From Helicobacter cetorum MIT 00-7128 (GTDB taxonomy: Bacteria > Campylobacterota > Campylobacteria > Campylobacterales > Helicobacteraceae): DNA of 64,000 nt. The stretch lies in the NCBI RefSeq assembly GCF_000259255.1, contig NC_017737.1, forward strand, positions 1,612,001-1,676,000, read 5' to 3'. Made by a program: the position numbers and the translations under genes. The notes under the pieces are model-generated. The model saw nothing but the letters and a program-made list of their open reading frames with translations, ran no database searches and had not been told where the DNA came from. The stretch's first letter is position 1. Each line of letters opens with the position of its first letter. This document shows positions 19,721 through 30,865 of this stretch, piece after piece.

Positions 19721-19900
19721 TTACTGATTTAACATTCTTTTAGCTCTTTCATTAGCTTCTTGAACTTTTTCTTGAAAGTATTCTTCTAAAAAGAATGATT
19801 GGAGATTACTTACAACATATAGACCAATGGGTATTGCTAAAAAAATAGGCAACCTAAAAATCAAAAAACCAACCAACAAGAATGCTAAAAACACTTCCAT
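19721..19900 (-). CDS. 59-residue predicted small membrane protein
   Basis: The peptide starts MEVFLAFLLVGFLIFRLPIF, giving a hydrophobic helix over residues 3-31. A charged, helical C-terminal half follows (FLEEYFQEKVQEANERAKR). The topology looks like a single-pass anchor with a cytoplasmic or periplasmic coiled tail. It precedes the 49-residue ORF by 21 bp. The ribosome site (TTAGG) is weak. I do not recognise a family. Confidence 0.45.
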   Translation of the reverse strand: MEVFLAFLLVGFLIFRLPIFLAIPIGLYVVSNLQSFFLEEYFQEKVQEANERAKRMLNQ

Positions 19901-20339
19901 AAATACCTAATCTAAAATACTTCCTTATTATCTTATATTCCTTACTATAATAAATTCCTCATTATATTAGAATTAGAATTAGTCAGCAAAACCACTACAA
20001 AAAAATTAAAAGTTTTCTCTAGTGTATGCAGATATATACAAATATAGTAACTAACAAACTTTTTCAAGCAAGTATAATAGCTACATGTTTTCTAAAACAA
20101 TATTCAAGCTTCTTCTTTTTTAATATTGGCTGTTATTACTATGATATAACCCATGCCTTGAAGATATATTTGAAAAAAGTATCCAAAGTTGAATTAGAGT
20201 CTAAAATGCCAAAAAAATATAGTCTTTAATTTTTTGATATCTATCAAGAAGTGTTTAGGAAGATTTAAATTTATTAGCTCATAATTCTCTTAATCAATTT
20301 TCTTTAATGATGGCTCAAGTTTGTAAAAAACTACTAAAT
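19901..20339 (+). other. AT-rich spacer with no supported gene
   Basis: A 67-codon plus-strand frame (20026-20229) exists but lacks a ribosome site and has skewed composition (runs of Phe, Tyr, Lys). I do not count it as a gene. The region precedes decayed transposase sequence and is probably old insertion debris. Confidence 0.4.
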
Positions 20340-20815
20340 TAAATGGCTAAATTGAAGTGAGAGCAAAAATTATTTTCTTGGCTAAAAGAGTAAGGAGCGA
20401 AAGGGGGGAGTAGAGTAACTCTCTAAAATACTTGTGTTTGGAATGCTAAAAGAAATGATAAGGTATATACCCAAATTGTAAGTAATTGTTCTGCTGAATA
20501 GAGCTATTGTCTATTTTAAGGAAGTTTTGCAACTTAAATAGCCCAACAATTTATAGTAATTGTTAGAAAGGTTATGATGGTTTAGTTGATTTAGAGCTAA
20601 AGCACATTATGGGGTAAAATACTTACATAATGAGTTTGTAAAAGAAAAAAGTCATATCAATGAGATAGAGGAATGTTTCTAAGATATGCCAAACAAAGCC
20701 TTACGCAATTTTAAAGGAATAAAAAGAAAGAGTTTTTATTACATTTTAAAAGAGTGTGAGTTTAAATACACCAACCAAAAAGACAACATCATTCAATACA
20801 CAATAAGATAAACAT
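20340..20815 (+). pseudogene. heavily decayed IS1595-type transposase
   Basis: Translating across frames recovers an ordered series of IS1595-family peptides: FGMLKRNDKVYTQIVSNCSA; then GYDGLVDL; then VKEKSHIN; then LRNFKGIKRKSFYYILKECE followed by FKYTN. The last is the characteristic C-terminal block of IS1595-like transposases. At least four stops or frameshifts interrupt it, and the N-terminus is hardly visible. It is a dead copy, distinct in sequence from the element that follows. Confidence 0.65.
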
Positions 20816-20952
20816 TATAAAAAATATTATAAAAAACTAAAAAATATCAAAAAAATATTAAGGATAAAAACTAACTACTCAATAAAAACCCAAAACTTCA
20901 CAACCAATAAGTTTAAAAAGGATATAAAATTAAGACTCTGTTAAAATAAAGT

Positions 20953-21988
20953 ATTGATTTTTACTCGTTATTTTGCTATACTATCCTTAATGAAACACCT
21001 TGAATAAGAACTTTAAAATGCCTAGCCATACAAATGAATTAGAGATTATCAAACAACTCTTTAATAGTCTAACAGAAACTGATAAAAAAGCTTTTTTAAA
21101 AAATATTAAAGACAAAGAAAAGTCCCCTATTAAAACACCTATTCAAAAAGAAATTAAAGAATGTCCACATTGCAAATCTACTTCATTTGTAAAAAATGGC
21201 AAAAAAGATAATAGACAGAGATTTTTATGCAAAAATTGCTCTAAGACCTTTACACTAACAAATAATACCATTCTTTTTAGCACTAAAACAGATATTAAAG
21301 TATGGAAAAAATTCATTCATTGTATGATAGAAAAATATTCTCTTAGAAAAACAGCTGAAATTTGTAAGATTAGCTTACCTACTGCTTTTGCTTGGCGACA
21401 TAAAATACTAGATACCTTACAGAACATGCAAAATGAAGTCAAACTTGATGGCATAGTAGAAACTGATGAGACTTACTTCCCACTATCTTTTAAAGGACAC
21501 CACAAAAATTTTAAGTTACCACGCTTATCTAAACATAGAGGAACACAAGCTACTAAGCGTGGATTACCTAAAGAGCAAGTTTGTGTTACAAGTGGAGTGA
21601 ATTTAAATGGCAAATCTATTGCTAAGGTTTCTAATTTAGGCAAAACCTAAAATCAAAGATTTAGAAAAAGTCTTAAATAAGAAAATAGAAAAAGAGAGTA
21701 TTTTTGTAACTGATAGTTTTAGAGCTTATTTAAAATTGCAAATGATATGGAATTAAGCCATATTAGAATACCTAAGAAAAAGCATAAACTAGGCTCTTTT
21801 AATATCCAAACTATCAATAGTTATCATAGCCATTTAAAAAGATATGATTAAGCATAGATTCAAAGGTGTAGCGACTAAATACTTGGATAACTATCTTGTT
21901 TATGCAAACTATTGTGAATTTTGCTAAAGAGAGCTATAAAGAAGTGATATTGTTTGAGTATACTATAAAAAATAGAGCGTAAAACAAT
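20953..21988 (+). mobile_element. IS1595-family-like insertion sequence, defective
   Basis: About 1.04 kb. Imperfect terminal inverted repeats are visible: left ATTGATTTTTACTCGTTATT then TTGCTATA (20953-20980) and right, on the other strand, ATTGTTTTACGCTCTATTTT then TTATAGTA (21961-21988). The single transposase frame inside is broken. I see no clear 8-bp target duplication. Length and repeat placement suit the IS1595 family. The exact ends are approximate because the repeats are imperfect. Confidence 0.6.
21000..21930 (+). pseudogene. IS1595-type transposase, frameshifted
   Basis: The intact first frame (to 21650, 216 residues) carries an N-terminal zinc ribbon (CPHCKSTSFVKNGKKDNRQR, then CKNCSKTF), a helix-turn-helix-like stretch (KTAEICKISLPTAFAWRHKI) and the first DDE-type acidic block (GIVETDETYFPLSFKG). 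After a one-base frameshift near 21645, the sequence continues in other frames with IFVTDSFRAYLK (second Asp), SHIRIPKKKHKLGSFNIQTI, INSYHSHLKR and KHRFKGVATKYLDNYLVYAN (C-terminal block). At least three frameshifts separate these pieces, so the enzyme is inactive. All domains are still present in order, implying recent decay. Confidence 0.8.
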
Positions 21989-21996
21989 CTATCAAT

Positions 21997-22026
21997 ATCT
22001 TATAGAATCTTATAGAATCTTATAGA
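21997..22026. repeat. three tandem copies of ATCTTATAGA
   Basis: A 10-bp unit is repeated exactly three times, between the insertion-sequence end and the type IIG gene, about 45 bp ahead of its start codon. It could alter promoter spacing, but no promoter is clearly defined by it. Confidence 0.8.
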
Positions 22027-22071
22027 CTTGCTATATCTTAATTCGTGGCTTAAACAAAGGAAAGGACAGAC

Positions 22072-25000
22072 TTGAGAACTACATTTTATGATTTTTCACA
22101 ATTAAGCAAAGAGCAATCAAAAATCTATGATGATTTTTTACTCAAACTAAGCTCCAATTCTTCGCCCTTAAACCAGCAAGGAAGCGAAGAAGACTTAGCC
22201 TATATTTTTGAAAATGAGTTGAATGCCCTTTTAAGAGAGTTGGATTTTATTAGCTCAAGCTACGAGAATTTTAGACATGAAAATAAAAATGCACATGGTC
22301 GCACCGATTTTCAATATGGCAATACTATTATTGAATATAAGAAATATAATCGCTTAAAAAATGAAAAAGAAATTAGTATTGCCTTAGAACAAGTTCAAAA
22401 TTACCTAAAAGACAAACGGTTTAATGGCTTTAAAATGTTTGGCTTTCTTTTTGATGGGGCTAGTATCTATACTTATATTAAAGAAAGCAACAATGAGATT
22501 ACTTATAAAGAAGAATATAGTGGGGTTGTCAATGCTAAAAATTTAGATTTTCTCATTAAAAGTCTTTTTAATAGTGGCTTAATTAGCATTAGCCCTACAA
22601 ATTTTAAAAAAGATTTTGGGATAATTGACGCTTTTAATAACAAGCTTTTAGACAACGATGAAGTAAGAGATTTAGCTAAGATTTTTTTAAATACTTTACA
22701 AGATGAAAATAAGCTCAACGCTAGAACTTTGCTTTTATTTAAAGAGTGGGAAAAGTTATTTAGATTAGCAGAAAGTGATAATGGAAAGCACCAAGATATA
22801 AAGGATAGGCGAGAAATTTTTTCTTTAATCTTTGATACTCTAATCACTCAAAGTAATGAGTATAAAGCCTTTTTTGCCTTGCATTCTACGCTAAGCATTA
22901 TCATTAAACTTCTTTTAGTGCGTTTTATCAATGACAAAGTTGCTCTAACGTATCATTATATTGATTTGGATAATCTCTACAAAACAAGCAGTCTATTAGA
23001 AGTTAAAAACTTTTTTGAAAATATGGAGTTAGGGGGAATTTTTAAAAAAATCGGCATTATCAATTTAACCGATAATGATTTTTTTGCATGGTATATCAAA
23101 GAAGAATTTAACACCCCTTTAAAAAACGCCTTACAAAAATTACTCTTTAAAGTTTGTGCTTATGAGAATATAGAATTATTAGAAAATCAAGCTATGCTAG
23201 ATTTATTTAAAGAGCTTTATCTTAACTTCATTCCTAAAGTAGTTAGGCATAGTTTTGGGGAGTATTATACGCCTTATTATTTAGCTGAACGCACTCTAAT
23301 GTGCGCTATTGAAGATAGAGATAATTTAAGAGATAAAAGCTTTATTGACCCCAATTGTTGGAGTGGGACTTTCTTATGTGCTTTTATCAATTATAAACAT
23401 AAAATTTTAGAACAAAAAATAGATTTTAAGGCTATGACACAAGGCATTGTAGGGGTTGATATTAACCCTATAGCAGTTTTAATGGCTAGAGCTAACATGC
23501 TGATTTATGACTTAAAGCATTGCATATTTGACTTAAACACCAAGTATGAAATCCCTATTTATTTAGCTGATAGCCTGTATATTCCTAAGACCATAATGAT
23601 TGATAATGTAGAATGCTTAGACTATAAGCTTTACACAGTAGGCTTACAGCAAGCTTTTGATACAAATTTTATAGAAATTACCTTACCTAAAGAACTTGTT
23701 TTAAAGCCTAATTTTTTAGAAATTATTAATGAAGTAGAAAAAGCGATTATTAAATTAGACAAGCAAAAGGCTTTAGAGATTTTAGAAGTAAAGAATGCCG
23801 ATATTAAAAATAGTATTGCCTTGAAAGAAAGAGTTTTACAAAGCATTGATAATTTAATAGAATTTGAAAAAAAGCAACTTAACTCTATATGGCTTAAGAT
23901 TTTTTCTAATTATTTTAAAGTCGCTATATATGACAAATTTGATTTTATCGTAGGTAATCCTGCATGGGTTCAATGGAGCGTGCTACCTGAAACCTATAGA
24001 GAAAATGTTAAAGAAAATATAAGCACTTGTGGGCTTTTCTCTAGCGATAAAAATGTGGGGGGAAATAATCTTAATATCTGTGCTTTAATTGCTAATAAAA
24101 GCATAGAAAGATGGCTTAAAGATGATGGAGCCTTTTGTTTTTTAATGCCTAAGTCTATTTTATTTAACAAATCTTTTGAGGGCTTTAGAAATTTAAAAAT
24201 CAACACTAATGAACAAATTTACCTTAATGAGATTATAGATTTTAGCAAAGGGGGTAAGATATTTGAGGGCGTAGGGCTAGATTTTTGTGCGTTTAAAATC
24301 ACTAAAAAGCCTTTAAAAGATAAAGATATAGTCCCACTATTAGAATATGTTCGTTTGCCTAATCAAAGTTTTAATGCTAATTCAGAATGGGATAAAGTCA
24401 AAAAAAGTTTTAAATGCAATGAAAATTACGCTGTAGCGTTAAAAACAGAACTCAACAATAATTTCTTAGTTACTAAGAATTTAGATAGAGCTAAAGACTT
24501 AAAAGACAAGTTAGGCGTGTGTGAATATGCTTTTAGAAAGGGCGTGAATGTCAATTATCTTATGGGTTTAAAATTTATAGAGATTTCTAAAGATAACCCA
24601 AATTGTGGGGTGTTTTACCCTTATGCTAAAGTCAATAATCGTTTAAAGGTAGATAGAACCAAACAAATCACTTTAGAACTAGACTTTATCAAACCCTTTA
24701 TTACAGCCCCCATGCTTAAAGCTACAGGATTAGAATGGGTTAATTCTTATGCTATTTTTCCTTATCTTAATGGGGCTAAAAAACCATTAGAAAAAGAAAA
24801 ACTTAAGGCTCTAGCCCCTTTTGTCTATAAATATTTAGATGACATAGATGATTTTCTTAATAAGGGGAGTAACTTTAATTCAAGGGTGCAAAATTTTAAA
24901 GAAAATTATGGGGTTTTACACATAGGCTCTTATGTGTATGCTAATCATTTTGTATGTATTAGAGACAATACCAAACTTGCTCCAAATTATATTAGCACAA

Positions 25001-25236
25001 TAAAAACGCATTGGGACACAGAAATAACGCCCTTATTTGATAACCATATCAGTTACATTAGCGAACGCCCTATAAAACAAGAAACAAGAAACAAGAAACA
25101 AGAAACAAGAAACAAGAAACAAGAAACAAGAAACAAGAAACAAGAATATTGTCCTATACTAGAACTTGAAGCTCTTTATATATTAGAAAAACTTTTAGAT
25201 AAAGATAACCAAGAAATTATCCTAAATAGCCAATAA
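22072..25236 (+). CDS. type IIG restriction-modification enzyme (fused nuclease-methyltransferase)
   Basis: 1054 residues. The N-terminus has a PD-(D/E)XK-like site: HGRTDFQYGNTIIEYKKY with D79 and E88-x-K90. A helical connector follows. The methyltransferase has motif X-like GEYYTPYYLAE (about 397-407), motif I FIDPNCWSGTFLCAF (about 424-438; usual form is DPxxGSGxFL, so here Gly is Trp) and motif IV FIVGNPAWVQW (NPAW at 629-632). The C-terminal third is the likely specificity region. The start is TTG at 22072, behind AGGAAAGGACAG. Ten copies of a 7-bp repeat lie ~30 codons from the end, encoding KQETRNK-type repeats. The gene is next to a dead IS and rRNA, a likely acquired locus. Recognition sequence unknown. 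Confidence 0.85.
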   Translation: MRTTFYDFSQLSKEQSKIYDDFLLKLSSNSSPLNQQGSEEDLAYIFENELNALLRELDFISSSYENFRHENKNAHGRTDFQYGNTIIEYKKYNRLKNEKEISIALEQVQNYLKDKRFNGFKMFGFLFDGASIYTYIKESNNEITYKEEYSGVVNAKNLDFLIKSLFNSGLISISPTNFKKDFGIIDAFNNKLLDNDEVRDLAKIFLNTLQDENKLNARTLLLFKEWEKLFRLAESDNGKHQDIKDRREIFSLIFDTLITQSNEYKAFFALHSTLSIIIKLLLVRFINDKVALTYHYIDLDNLYKTSSLLEVKNFFENMELGGIFKKIGIINLTDNDFFAWYIKEEFNTPLKNALQKLLFKVCAYENIELLENQAMLDLFKELYLNFIPKVVRHSFGEYYTPYYLAERTLMCAIEDRDNLRDKSFIDPNCWSGTFLCAFINYKHKILEQKIDFKAMTQGIVGVDINPIAVLMARANMLIYDLKHCIFDLNTKYEIPIYLADSLYIPKTIMIDNVECLDYKLYTVGLQQAFDTNFIEITLPKELVLKPNFLEIINEVEKAIIKLDKQKALEILEVKNADIKNSIALKERVLQSIDNLIEFEKKQLNSIWLKIFSNYFKVAIYDKFDFIVGNPAWVQWSVLPETYRENVKENISTCGLFSSDKNVGGNNLNICALIANKSIERWLKDDGAFCFLMPKSILFNKSFEGFRNLKINTNEQIYLNEIIDFSKGGKIFEGVGLDFCAFKITKKPLKDKDIVPLLEYVRLPNQSFNANSEWDKVKKSFKCNENYAVALKTELNNNFLVTKNLDRAKDLKDKLGVCEYAFRKGVNVNYLMGLKFIEISKDNPNCGVFYPYAKVNNRLKVDRTKQITLELDFIKPFITAPMLKATGLEWVNSYAIFPYLNGAKKPLEKEKLKALAPFVYKYLDDIDDFLNKGSNFNSRVQNFKENYGVLHIGSYVYANHFVCIRDNTKLAPNYISTIKTHWDTEITPLFDNHISYISERPIKQETRNKKQETRNKKQETRNKKQEYCPILELEALYILEKLLDKDNQEIILNSQ
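25077..25146 (+). repeat. ten tandem heptanucleotides ACAAGAA inside the type IIG gene
   Basis: Exactly ten copies (70 bp) encode the 7-residue repeat KQETRNK, because three 7-bp units equal seven codons. Gain or loss of one unit shifts the frame and gives early stops soon after the repeat in both alternative frames, removing the last ~28 residues. This is typical contingency-locus structure. Confidence 0.95.
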
Positions 25237-25275
25237 AAACTAAGAAAGAAAAAAACAAGTAAGATTTAAAAAACA

Positions 25276-25398
25276 TTTCCCTATCCCTGCACCGACTTAC
25301 ATTCCCACTCTTGAAAAGAGCAGTATTATCAGCGATGAAGAGCTTGACTTCCAGGTTCGGAATGGTTAACTGGGTAGTTCCTCTTCTCTAAAGGCACA
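25276..25398 (-). rRNA. rrf: 5S ribosomal RNA
   Basis: Read leftward it contains the conserved core GAGGAACTACCCAGTTAACC and CCGAACCTGGAAGTCAAGC of bacterial 5S rRNA and ends near GTCGGTGCAGGGATAGGG. It follows the 23S gene on the same strand, as in H. pylori, where the 23S-5S unit is separate from 16S. The ends are approximate to a few bases. Confidence 0.93.
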
Positions 25399-25401
25399 AG
25401 G

Positions 25402-25447
25402 AAAAGGGAGTTAAAGATAAAATCTGATTTATCCTTAACTCCCTTTT
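25402..25447 (-). other. processing hairpin between 23S and 5S rRNA
   Basis: An inverted repeat (AAAAGGGAGTTAAAGATAAA versus TTTATCCTTAACTCCCTTTT) forms a ~19-bp stem just before the 5S start. It is probably an RNase III processing signal or structural spacer of the precursor. Confidence 0.55.
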
Positions 25448-25530
25448 CTAATCCTAGGGAGTTATGTTTTTAACAAAAGAAGATTGTTAATAGCCCATAA
25501 GTTTTAGTAAAACTCAATCTCCCTTACACT

Positions 25531-25572
25531 CAGTAAGGCAGTGGTAACTTATTCATGTTTATTGTCGTTATT
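25531..25572 (-). other. 3' arm of the 23S rRNA processing stem
   Basis: This ~42-bp stretch is largely complementary to 28516-28564 on the other side of the 23S gene (shared AATAACGACAA, CATGAATA and TACCACTGCCTTACTGA). Base pairing would enclose the whole 23S RNA, the usual substrate for RNase III maturation. Confidence 0.8.
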
Positions 25573-25585
25573 TTATAAAAAAGCA

Positions 25586-28474
<2,889 letters not shown>

Positions 28475-28515
28475 AATTCTAAAATATCCTTTAAAACCCG
28501 CCTTTTTATATAATG

Positions 28516-28564
28516 AATAACGACAATTGCATGAATATTCTTCAACGCTACCACTGCCTTACTG
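28516..28564 (-). other. 5' arm of the 23S rRNA processing stem
   Basis: Complementary to 25531-25572 (see that entry). Together they form a long stem around the 23S precursor, with a small internal loop where TTCTTCAACGC is unmatched. Confidence 0.8.
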
Positions 28565-28715
28565 AATATAAGACAGAGTAATTGTAGTTTTACTTTACTT
28601 TTACATAGGCTATTAACAATATTAAATCAAATAACTTCGTTTTAGTGATAACTTGCTAGGTTTGTTAAACAATCGTTTGCTTAACTTGTTAGCTTGTCGT
28701 CAAAAACGAAATGTA

Positions 28716-28721
28716 ATTATA
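28716..28721 (-). promoter_or_regulatory. -10 box of the 23S-5S rRNA promoter
   Basis: Read leftward the box is TATAAT, in the context GTGTCTATAATTACATTTCG, giving transcription from about 28708. It lies about 235 bp before the mature 23S, consistent with a long leader including the processing arm. No other good -10 was seen between it and the gene. Confidence 0.55.
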
Positions 28722-28901
28722 GACACGCAATGCTTAAAGTTTGCTTAAACATAAAAAAGATTTGGGAAAAGATTGAAAATAAAATTCAATAGAAGGGTTA
28801 TTAGGCTGTTGTGAGAGCCTTAAATGGGTGGTTAGGGGGGATATTGGGAGGGAAGGGAAAGAGAAAAAGGGGTTTTTAAGAGAGAGCTTGAAAGAAGTTG
28901 C

Positions 28902-29194
28902 ATTAGATTAGAGATTAGATTAGAGATTAGATTAGAGATTAGATTAGAGATTAGATTAGAGATTAGATTAGAGATTAGATTAGAGATTAGATTAGAGATT
29001 AGATTAGAGATTAGATTAGAGATTAGATTAGAGATTAGATTAGAGATTAGATTAGAGATTAGATTAGAGATTAGATTAGAGATTAGATTAGAGATTAGAT
29101 TAGAGATTAGATTAGAGATTAGATTAGAGATTAGATTAGAGATTAGATTAGAGATTAGATTAGAGATTAGATTAGAGATTAGATTAGAGATTAG
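28902..29194. repeat. 24.4 tandem copies of the 12-bp unit ATTAGATTAGAG
   Basis: The array is perfect over 293 bp (24 complete units plus ATTAG). One frame on each strand is open through it (Ile-Arg-Leu-Glu on plus, Ser-Asn-Leu-Ile on minus), but no start codon or ribosome site leads into either, so it is probably non-coding. It lies between the rRNA promoter region and the 3' end of the accessory operon at 29.3-33.3 kb. A 12-bp unit preserves reading frame, so any effect would be on spacing or structure. Confidence 0.97.
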
Positions 29195-29347
29195 GGGGGT
29201 AATTTATGGGGTTGTGGAGTTCTATTTGGTGGTAGGGGTATTTGTTGGCAAGAAGTAAAGTAGGATAGATTTTAAATCTACCCTTATGATAGCTAACACC
29301 CCTATTTGTAGTAATGCTAACAATTCCTGCCTAAAAAATCCATGCTT

Positions 29348-30823
29348 TTATTTTTCTGTGTATTTTTTAATGTTAGCGTTTAGTGTCTCCACCAATTCTT
29401 TATGCTCGTTGAAGTAGTCTAAAATAAATGTGCAAAAATTTTGTGCCGTTGCTTCTTTATTCAAAATGCTTGCTATAAAATCCCCATCTAGACTATTCTC
29501 AGCAAATTGAGTTTCTACAAACTTCCCTTCTTTAAAATCAATATGGCAAGTATTTGCATAGTAGCTTCTTAAGGTGCTACTCATAATTTTATCTGCCTTA
29601 TAAGGTTTTTTAAGTTTCGTTTCAAAATACTCTATATCAACAGGCTCTAGTTTTTTATGCTTTCTAAGCCCTATGAATGCTTGATGCATAAAATCCTTTA
29701 AAAATCCAAAATCAAATGTATAACATTGCTTTCTTATTCCATATTTAACACTACTAAAACCTTTGGGAGCTATTCTTAGTAAAAATTCCGATGAACCATT
29801 TCTATTCTCAACACGCTTTTGCATTCTATTTTCATCGCTCATGTTACGATTAACATTAACTTCCCATTCTTTATCCCAGCTCTCTCTTTCAATTTTCTCT
29901 TTTAAAAGCTCTTCAACTTCTTTGAAAAAATCCATAGCTGTTTCAACTCTAAAACTATCAAAATTCCTATGCACTTCTTTAGCTGCTTCAACGCCAAAAT
30001 TATCAACATTCTCAGCCACTTCCTTGGCTATTTCATAATTGACTTCCATTATTTGGTGTAATTCACTATTCATGTTTTGCTCCTTATGATAAAGTTTGTC
30101 TAATAATTTCTCGTAATGCTTGAAAATCACGCTAAAGTCATTCAAATCGCCCACTTCTTTGGCTTTTGATTTGAGTATATCCACTTCTTTCAAGCACTCT
30201 TTAACCCATTTTTTTATCTCTCTTTCATAGCAAAGGTTTTTAAAAAATATGCCTTGCTCTACATTTTCTAATTTAAGAATGTCTTCATTATTGCCCTTAT
30301 AAAATAGCTTTGCATTACTCTCATCTATTTTAAAATCGCCTAAGCTGTTTTGACTAGGCAAGCGTTCTTCTTTAGTCAAATACAAGACACAAATATCTTG
30401 TGCGTCTTCAATCTTATAGTCCTCAATTACGCCTAAAATATAATCAGAAATTTGATTTTCATCATCGCCTGCGTATATCTTATCTTCTAAAATAATATGC
30501 TTAAACCCATCGCTTAAAAATAAATCTATTCGCCTATGGTTATTTGTAGTAACTTCTTTTTTGACAATCTTAGTATCCGCACCATTAAAACCAAAACTCT
30601 CTAAATGACACACCTTTAAAAACGCCTTTAAAAACAAGTCTTTTTGATAGTGTCCCCCCATAGGGTCTAAGAATGAATGTAAGATTTTAGAATGTTTCAC
30701 TTCATCGCTCTCACTCATAAATACGCTAAACACATTGTAATCGTGTAAGCCCCTGGTTCTTTTTATCTCAAGCTCTTTTAAGGCGAGTTCTATTTCATTA
30801 AAAAATGTTTGATAATCGCTCAT
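29348..30823 (-). CDS. PD-(D/E)XK nuclease-superfamily protein (PDDEXK_4-like)
   Basis: 491 residues. The N-terminus has the layout of the PD-(D/E)XK_4 family: HDYNVFSVFMSESDEVKHSK, then ILHSFLDPMGGHYQKDLFL, then HRRIDLFLSDGFKHIILEDK (D100, E113 and K115 as candidate catalytic residues) and IYAGDDENQISDY. A helical middle part (about 200-300) follows, then a C-terminal domain (about 300-491) ending FILDYFNEHKELVETLNANI. That C-terminal domain resembles the end of the protein encoded just upstream. It is last in a three-gene leftward operon (42 bp gap). A DNA- or RNA-cutting defence role is likely for the family but not demonstrated here. Confidence 0.7.
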   Translation of the reverse strand: MSDYQTFFNEIELALKELEIKRTRGLHDYNVFSVFMSESDEVKHSKILHSFLDPMGGHYQKDLFLKAFLKVCHLESFGFNGADTKIVKKEVTTNNHRRIDLFLSDGFKHIILEDKIYAGDDENQISDYILGVIEDYKIEDAQDICVLYLTKEERLPSQNSLGDFKIDESNAKLFYKGNNEDILKLENVEQGIFFKNLCYEREIKKWVKECLKEVDILKSKAKEVGDLNDFSVIFKHYEKLLDKLYHKEQNMNSELHQIMEVNYEIAKEVAENVDNFGVEAAKEVHRNFDSFRVETAMDFFKEVEELLKEKIERESWDKEWEVNVNRNMSDENRMQKRVENRNGSSEFLLRIAPKGFSSVKYGIRKQCYTFDFGFLKDFMHQAFIGLRKHKKLEPVDIEYFETKLKKPYKADKIMSSTLRSYYANTCHIDFKEGKFVETQFAENSLDGDFIASILNKEATAQNFCTFILDYFNEHKELVETLNANIKKYTEK

Positions 30824-30865
30824 TTTCTACTCCTTAAATGATTGTTGTTTAACTAGATTATGAAT

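Noticed and set aside
20026-20229. 67-codon plus-strand frame
   Set aside because: No ribosome site, Phe/Tyr/Lys-skewed composition and location in decayed insertion DNA.
28902-29194. Possible CRISPR array
   Set aside because: Units are contiguous with no spacers, so it is a simple tandem repeat. The same applies to the 15-bp array at 56223-56312.
28836-29260. Long open frame through the 12-bp array (Ile-Arg-Leu-Glu repeats)
   Set aside because: No start codon or ribosome site leads into it; openness is a simple result of the 12-bp unit.
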